18,564 bases of DNA from positions 1-18,564 of the forward strand of contig JAFPYA010000081.1 in the NCBI GenBank assembly GCA_017412445.1. Direction: 5' to 3'. The stretch is from Clostridia bacterium (GTDB lineage: Bacteria > Bacillota > Clostridia > Christensenellales > Aristaeellaceae). Positions 14,985-18,564 of the stretch are shown here, piece after piece; the stretch's first letter is position 1, and every line of letters starts with the position of its first letter. The notes below the pieces were generated by a model. The model did no database searches. It was not told where the DNA came from and was given only the letters and a program-made list of their open reading frames with translations. Both the position numbers and the translations under genes were made by a program.

Positions 14985-16358
14985 GTGAGCTTCAATTATG
15001 TTTCGCTGGCCTTCGATCTGCCCGAGGACCTCATGCGCGCAAAAATGAGCGGCAGGTTCGACCTGCTCAATGACCTTATAGACGCGCGCCTGAGCGACAA
15101 ACGCACTTCGCCCATAATGAAAGAGAGGCTTTACACCGAAAAGCTTACGCTCTCAAGGTGGCTCAAGCGCTTCATATACGACCGAAGCGGGGCCGTGGCG
15201 CTTTGCAAAAGGCGCATAAGGGACTTTGAGGAAAAGGAGCTGGATGCCTTTGAAAAGATTGGCATGGTGGACTACATCTTTTATAACGGCGAAAAAAGGT
15301 ACCTGAGCTCCTTTTGCTCCACGCTTATAAAGACCTTCCCCGAGATAGGCGCGCGCTCGCTGGACAAAAAGGAGGAGGTCGACGACGGCACGGCCTTTAA
15401 GCCCTTCTTTGAGGAGATAAGCGAAAAAGGCTGCGTGGGCTACGAATTCACTGTCAAAAGCTCGCTCAGAATCGAAGACGGGGCGTTTAAGCCCGGCGCG
15501 TACCTTGCCCACATTCCCGTGCCGGCTGTCAGCGCCCAGCAGAGGGAAAAGGACATAAAAATCGTTTGCGACGCGGACGCTGTCGTCTCTTCGCCTGCCG
15601 CCGCTCAGCGCGCGGTGTGCTTTAAGCGTCATCTGGACGAAAACCGCCCCTTTGAGGTCGAGTTTTCATACTCATCGGTAATCAACTATGTGCGCCCCCT
15701 TGAGGAAAAGCCGCACCTCGCCTACCCTGACGTGCCCGCGCCTACCCGGGAGGACCTAAGCGAGCAGTACCCCAACATCGTCTTTACGCCCTACTTAAAG
15801 CAGCTGGCAAAATGGATAGCGGGGGACGAAACGCGCCCGCTGTACATGGCGAAAAGGGTTTACGACTACATCACCCTCAACGTAAAATACTCCTTCATGC
15901 GCCCCTACGTGCTCATCGACCGTCAGGCGGAGTACTGCGCCCTCAACATGAAGGGCGACTGCGGCATACAGGCGCTTTTGTTCATCACCCTGTGCCGCAT
16001 ACTGGGCATACCCGCCCGCTGGCAAAGCGGCCTCACGGTGGACAGGTTCTCCACCGGCGACCACGACTGGGCGCAGTTCTGGACGGACGGGTTCGGCTGG
16101 CTCTTTGCCGACCCCTCATACGGCGGAGGCGGCGCGCGGCAGGAGGACGAAATCAAGCGCAATTTCTTCTTTGGCAACCTCGACCCCTTCAGGATGGTGG
16201 CCAACCGCGTCTACGGCGCAGATTTTGAGGTGCCAAAGCGCTTTATGCGCTCCGACCCCTGCGACTCTCAGGACGGCGAAATAGAGAGCGAAAATATGGG
16301 CCTTGACGGGAGCTTATTTGATAAAACCGACACAACCGTAAAATTCAATCACATGTGA
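14985..16358 (+). CDS. Transglutaminase-like cysteine protease-fold protein with uncharacterised N-terminal region
   Basis: The 457-residue protein has a C-terminal transglutaminase-like core. Catalytic Cys326 lies in KGDCGIQALLF, His360 in GDHDWAQFW and Asp376 in FADPSYG, the full Cys-His-Asp triad in the right order. YITLNVKYSFM (295-305) precedes it, as is typical. The first roughly 260 residues match nothing I recognise. They are charged, helical at the start (SRWLKRFIYDRSGAVALCKRR) and beta-like later. No signal peptide or membrane helix is evident, so it is probably cytoplasmic. GTG at 14985 is the start, with GGGAGG nine bases upstream. Members of this superfamily are proteases, peptide-N-glycanases or crosslinkers; the reaction here cannot be told. 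It sits between mazG and the DUF368 gene with minimal gaps. Confidence 0.85.
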   Translation: MSFNYVSLAFDLPEDLMRAKMSGRFDLLNDLIDARLSDKRTSPIMKERLYTEKLTLSRWLKRFIYDRSGAVALCKRRIRDFEEKELDAFEKIGMVDYIFYNGEKRYLSSFCSTLIKTFPEIGARSLDKKEEVDDGTAFKPFFEEISEKGCVGYEFTVKSSLRIEDGAFKPGAYLAHIPVPAVSAQQREKDIKIVCDADAVVSSPAAAQRAVCFKRHLDENRPFEVEFSYSSVINYVRPLEEKPHLAYPDVPAPTREDLSEQYPNIVFTPYLKQLAKWIAGDETRPLYMAKRVYDYITLNVKYSFMRPYVLIDRQAEYCALNMKGDCGIQALLFITLCRILGIPARWQSGLTVDRFSTGDHDWAQFWTDGFGWLFADPSYGGGGARQEDEIKRNFFFGNLDPFRMVANRVYGADFEVPKRFMRSDPCDSQDGEIESENMGLDGSLFDKTDTTVKFNHM

Positions 16359-16368
16359 GGACATAAAA

Positions 16369-17412
16369 ATGCAGGCGACCAAAAACGAAAATTCAATAGG
16401 CAGCATATTCTACCGCGTGTTCGTGGGCATACTCTTCGGCTTTGCAAACGTAATCCCGGGCGTGAGCGGCGGCACCGTTATGGTGGTGCTGGGCGTGTAC
16501 GAGCGCATAATAGGCATTATCACGGACTTCCGCCACAAGATAAAGACCGAGTGGAAGTTCTTCCTGCCCATAATCGTGGGCATGGGCATAGCCATATTCG
16601 TATTCGGCATGCTTATGAGCAAGCTCTTAAACGAGCATAAAGAGATAACCCAGATGTTCTTTATAGGCGTAATAGTGTTTTCCGTGCCGGGCATATTCAA
16701 AAGCGCGGCGTTCGGAAAGGACAAAAAGCTGAACATTAAGCCCCAGTACATCATCGCCTTTGTGCTGGTGCTGGCGCTGATGGTCTTCATGGCCACCTCG
16801 AGCGCCAACGATGAAAAGGCGCGCATAAAGGCCGAAAGGGAGGCCGCGAAAGCTCAGACGACAGAAACCGCAGCCGGCAGCGACGATACAGGCGCCGAAA
16901 ACGTCCTGCCCGGGGCCGCAGGCGAGGAGAACGTGTCTGCCGCCGCAGGCGAGGAGAACGCAAACGTCTCAGATGCCGCGCCCACATCAGGCGAAAAGCC
17001 CGCCTATACCCCCGACCACAGCGTCTGGGCGCTGCTGCTGAACGTGGTGTACGGCGCCATCGCCTGCGCCACTATGATAATACCCGGCATATCGGGCTCG
17101 CTGGTTATGGTGATGCTGGGTCAGTACCAAAAGGTGATGGACGCGATTGCAAACCTTGACATAATCACGCTTTTGCCCTTTGGCATCGGCTGCCTGATAG
17201 GCCTCATCTTCTGCGCAAAGCTCATAAAGTGGCTGCTTTCAAAGCACAGCCAGCTCGCCTACAGCGCCATCCTCGGCTTCGTAACAGGCTCGATACTCTC
17301 AGTCTTCCCCGGCTGGAGCGCGGTAATCAGCCTGGGCGGCATAATCGCCTTCCTGATCGGCGGCGCCTGCATAATAGGCTGCGAGATGCTGAGCAGGAAG
17401 TTTGCGAAATAA
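16369..17412 (+). CDS. DUF368 membrane protein (undecaprenyl-phosphate translocase family, PopT-like)
   Basis: DUF368 proteins were recently shown to recycle undecaprenyl phosphate across the membrane, alongside the DedA-type UptA; I cite this from memory. The 347-residue protein has about eight hydrophobic segments and the paired family motifs NVIPGVSGGT (27-36) and MIIPGISGSL (236-245). These mark two related halves. Between them (about 146-217) lies a hydrophilic Ala/Glu/Gly/Thr-rich insert with a nine-residue duplication (AAGEENVSA / AAGEENANV) that I do not expect in the family. The ATG follows TGAGGA with a seven- to eight-base gap, ten bases after the preceding stop. It is the last gene of the operon and functionally matches the glycerophosphotransferase-like gene as an envelope-lipid component. 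Confidence 0.9.
   Translation: MQATKNENSIGSIFYRVFVGILFGFANVIPGVSGGTVMVVLGVYERIIGIITDFRHKIKTEWKFFLPIIVGMGIAIFVFGMLMSKLLNEHKEITQMFFIGVIVFSVPGIFKSAAFGKDKKLNIKPQYIIAFVLVLALMVFMATSSANDEKARIKAEREAAKAQTTETAAGSDDTGAENVLPGAAGEENVSAAAGEENANVSDAAPTSGEKPAYTPDHSVWALLLNVVYGAIACATMIIPGISGSLVMVMLGQYQKVMDAIANLDIITLLPFGIGCLIGLIFCAKLIKWLLSKHSQLAYSAILGFVTGSILSVFPGWSAVISLGGIIAFLIGGACIIGCEMLSRKFAK
16915..16960 (+). repeat. 19-bp perfect direct repeat inside the DUF368 gene
   Basis: GCCGCAGGCGAGGAGAACG occurs at 16915-16933 and 16942-16960. The period is 27 bases, so nine residues are duplicated in frame within the hydrophilic insert. It looks like a recent slippage product and could vary in copy number between strains. 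Confidence 0.85.
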
Positions 17413-17426
17413 ATAAGATAAAAGAG

Positions 17427-17621
17427 GGCGCCACCTCATCCGACCTCGCTACGCTCGGCCACCTTCCCCTCCAGGGGAAGGCTCTCCAAAAGGCTTCCCC
17501 TGGAGGGCGCGAAGCGCGGTTCGGGGGTGAATTGACGTCCAGTGGACGTCAAGAGCCGAACCGTGACCGAGCCCGCAGGCGAGAAGCTGTCAGCCGCATG
17601 GCTGACTGATGAGGTGGCGCC
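17427..17621. repeat. 195-bp element with 14-bp terminal inverted repeats and nested hairpins
   Basis: GGCGCCACCTCATC (17427-17440) is repeated inverted at 17608-17621. Inside, GCTCGG (17453-17458) pairs with CCGAGC (17567-17572), and CGGTTCGG (17517-17524) with CCGAACCG (17556-17563). Local hairpins are CCTTCCCCT/AGGGGAAGG (17462-17481), TTGACGTCC/GGACGTCAA with a three-base loop (17532-17552) and GTCAGCC/GGCTGAC (17589-17606). A longer 14-bp stem, 17467-17480 with 17494-17507, competes with the first. No protein-coding gene is supported. A 50-base block (17486-17535) recurs at 18437-18486 with one mismatch. It may be a non-autonomous mobile element or an intergenic structured repeat; it lies 14 bases after the DUF368 stop. 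Confidence 0.8.
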
Positions 17622-17659
17622 TTTCCACTTACACTGCGGGTGGGCACATCAAACTGACA

Positions 17660-17692
17660 GGGAGGCGCTTCATAACGAAGCGCCTCCCTTTT
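17660..17692 (+). terminator. Strong intrinsic terminator of the rightward operon
   Basis: GGGAGGCGCTTC (17660-17671) pairs perfectly with GAAGCGCCTCCC (17677-17688) around a five-base loop, followed by TTTT. The T-run is on the plus-strand side only, so it should end transcription coming through DUF368 and the repeat element. It also lies 18 bases past the stop of the convergent gene and may protect that mRNA's 3' end. Confidence 0.88.
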
Positions 17693-17706
17693 GCCTCAGG
17701 CTTGTC

Positions 17707-18333
17707 TTAAATATTTTGTATCGGCTTGTTCGTGCCGCATTTTTCGCATACGGCGGCGTAGGGTGAGTTGTGCTGGCCGCAGACGGGGCAAATCCACCTT
17801 ACGGGCGCGTTTCTGAGGGAGTAGGACGAGTAGTATAAGTACTGCGCGCTGCCGAAGGCGAGTATGCAGATGAATATCGGGTTTAAGAATATAAGTCCCA
17901 CCGCGAAGCCGCCGCCTTTGCCGAAGCCGCGCGCGAGGCGCACGCTGAATATGATGTTGCACACCAACGCAAATATCATAATAAACGCGTAGATCACGAT
18001 TATACCAATTCTCGCGCCGTCAGTCAGGTAGCTGCCGGAGTAGTAACCGTAGTAGTAAGTTTCGGTGCCGGCCGTTCCGATTATCGATATGATTATACTG
18101 CCCGCTACGCCGACGACTATGTTCGCTATGAACAGAGCGCCGCAATCGGCAATTTTGTACATGAGATACTGTCCGTACACGGGAATGAACAGCTTGCCGG
18201 GCGCTTCGCCGGCCTTTTTGAATATGAAGCACCACGCCACTATCATCAGCACCACCAGTCCCAGTAATACGAAGATCATGGCACCGCTGAAAAAACCAAT
18301 AATGCGGGCGTAAACCTCGATAAAATCGTTCAT
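17707..18333 (-). CDS. DUF5684-type multi-pass membrane protein with C-terminal zinc ribbon
   Basis: The 208-residue protein has an N-terminal membrane helix (about 12-36). It is followed by FKKAGEAPGKLFIPVYGQYLMYKIA (read in parts, about 38-62), the pattern I associate with DUF5684 (signal peptidase I-like annotation without its catalytic residues). Three or four more hydrophobic segments separated by a Tyr/Gly-rich loop come next. The last 30 residues form a cytoplasmic zinc ribbon, CPVC...CEKC (Cys182, 185, 196, 199). The start is the ATG at 18333, with GGAGG seven bases upstream; the ATG at 18354 would put this site inside the gene. It has its own consensus promoter, runs against the leading-strand direction and is flanked by both repeat elements. 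The function is unknown; the ribbon suggests protein or nucleic-acid contact. Confidence 0.8.
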   Translation of the reverse strand: MNDFIEVYARIIGFFSGAMIFVLLGLVVLMIVAWCFIFKKAGEAPGKLFIPVYGQYLMYKIADCGALFIANIVVGVAGSIIISIIGTAGTETYYYGYYSGSYLTDGARIGIIVIYAFIMIFALVCNIIFSVRLARGFGKGGGFAVGLIFLNPIFICILAFGSAQYLYYSSYSLRNAPVRWICPVCGQHNSPYAAVCEKCGTNKPIQNI

Positions 18334-18363
18334 AAACCTACCTCCGATAATCAAAGTGTCGTA

Positions 18364-18392
18364 ATTATACTCTAATATAACATTCCTGTCAA
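18364..18392 (-). promoter_or_regulatory. Consensus sigma-A promoter of the zinc-ribbon membrane protein gene
   Basis: Minus strand TTGACA (18392-18387), exactly 17 bases, then TATAAT (18369-18364). Both hexamers match the consensus fully. The predicted start is near 18357, leaving a short leader of about 24 bases with GGAGG before the ATG at 18333. This perfect match is the main argument for a single-gene transcript. Confidence 0.9.
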
Positions 18393-18436
18393 CGGATTTT
18401 AAGAATTTGGACGGGGAGGAATTGAGTGGGGGATTG

Positions 18437-18564
18437 CCAAAAGGCTTCCCCTTGAGGGCGCGAAGCGCGGTTCGGGGGTGAATTGAGAGGCGATTTTGTC
18501 TTTGACAAAATCGGTCGCTTTGCGACTGCCACGGCTCAAATCAAAGATTTGAGGCGCGGCACCC
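18437..18564. repeat. Partial second copy of the hairpin element with different arms (runs off window)
   Basis: Positions 18437-18486 match 17486-17535 at 49 of 50 bases. The sequence then switches to other hairpins, each with a three-base loop: CGATTTTGTC/GACAAAATCG (18491-18513), GTCGC/GCGAC (18514-18526) and CTCAAATC/GATTTGAG (18535-18553). CACCC at 18560-18564 can close on GGGTG at 18476-18480. The left terminal repeat and the CCTTCCCC arm seen in the first copy are missing. The window ends before a right terminal repeat could appear. No gene is supported in 18393-18564. Confidence 0.75.

Noticed and set aside
17542..17766. Plus-strand open frame across the repeat element and terminator
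   Set aside because: The palindromic repeat and the terminator stem explain the sequence; the frame reads through the terminator into the antisense of the next gene.
18411..18480. Possible start site GGGGAGGAATTG at 18413-18424 for a plus-strand gene
   Set aside because: The frame enters the repeat element and stops at 18479 (about 19 codons); no coding character.
17427..18564. CRISPR array formed by the repeats at the right end
   Set aside because: Only two unequal copies nearly 1 kb apart, with internal palindromes and no regular spacers or cas genes.

Overview
The window looks like a piece of a Clostridia-type (Firmicutes) chromosome centred on the replication origin. This rests on family recognition and gene order. 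dnaA and dnaN sit together with a DnaA-box-rich spacer. The block phoH - 7TM-HD phosphodiesterase - ybeY - cdd - era - recO follows the Bacillus/Clostridium order. There are strong GGAGG ribosome-binding sites, sigma-A type promoters and many TTG/GTG starts. Base composition is fairly GC-rich in genes and AT-rich in control regions. A GH112 galactoside phosphorylase and the repeat type at the right end would suit a gut clostridial lineage, but that is inference.

Layout. Positions 1-316: 3' part of an HNH nuclease gene (+), then short helically phased direct repeats. A hairpin at 317-360 separates it from a leftward gene block. Positions 375-7063, all on the minus strand and read away from the origin: dnaA, the oriC spacer, dnaN, mnmE, a RadC-like protein without its metal-binding motif, and a GH112 phosphorylase. 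The last four are overlapping or closely spaced and look like one operon. Positions 7064-7391: divergent control region with a dnaA promoter bracketed by two perfect DnaA boxes, and a promoter for the rightward operon. Positions 7392-17412, plus strand: small membrane/coiled-coil protein, phoH, PgpH-like c-di-AMP phosphodiesterase, ybeY, cdd, era, recO, CDP-glycerol glycerophosphotransferase-like protein, MazG-like pyrophosphohydrolase, a transglutaminase-like protein, and a DUF368 (undecaprenyl-phosphate translocase family) membrane protein. Positions 17413-17706: a 195-bp element with 14-bp terminal inverted repeats and nested hairpins, then a strong hairpin terminator. Positions 17707-18333, minus strand: a DUF5684-type membrane protein with a C-terminal zinc ribbon and a consensus promoter. 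Positions 18437-18564: a partial second copy of the repeat element with different hairpin arms, running off the window.

How it works together. The dnaA-dnaN spacer has the parts expected of a bacterial unwinding site: abutting DnaA boxes, a short GC step, a DnaA-trio-like tract and an AT-rich tract. DnaA boxes also flank the dnaA promoter, so the origin appears bipartite around dnaA with built-in autoregulation. Genes on both sides are transcribed away from the origin (leading strand), except the two edge genes. The right arm joins RNA quality control and ribosome maturation (PhoH, YbeY, Era), c-di-AMP turnover, nucleotide salvage and house-cleaning, recombination (RecO) and, at its tail, envelope-lipid functions. 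No CRISPR array, tRNA or rRNA was seen. The most unusual items are the modular hairpin elements, the metal-ligand-free RadC paralogue, and the placement of phoH-era-recO and of dnaN-mnmE-GH112 directly at the origin.
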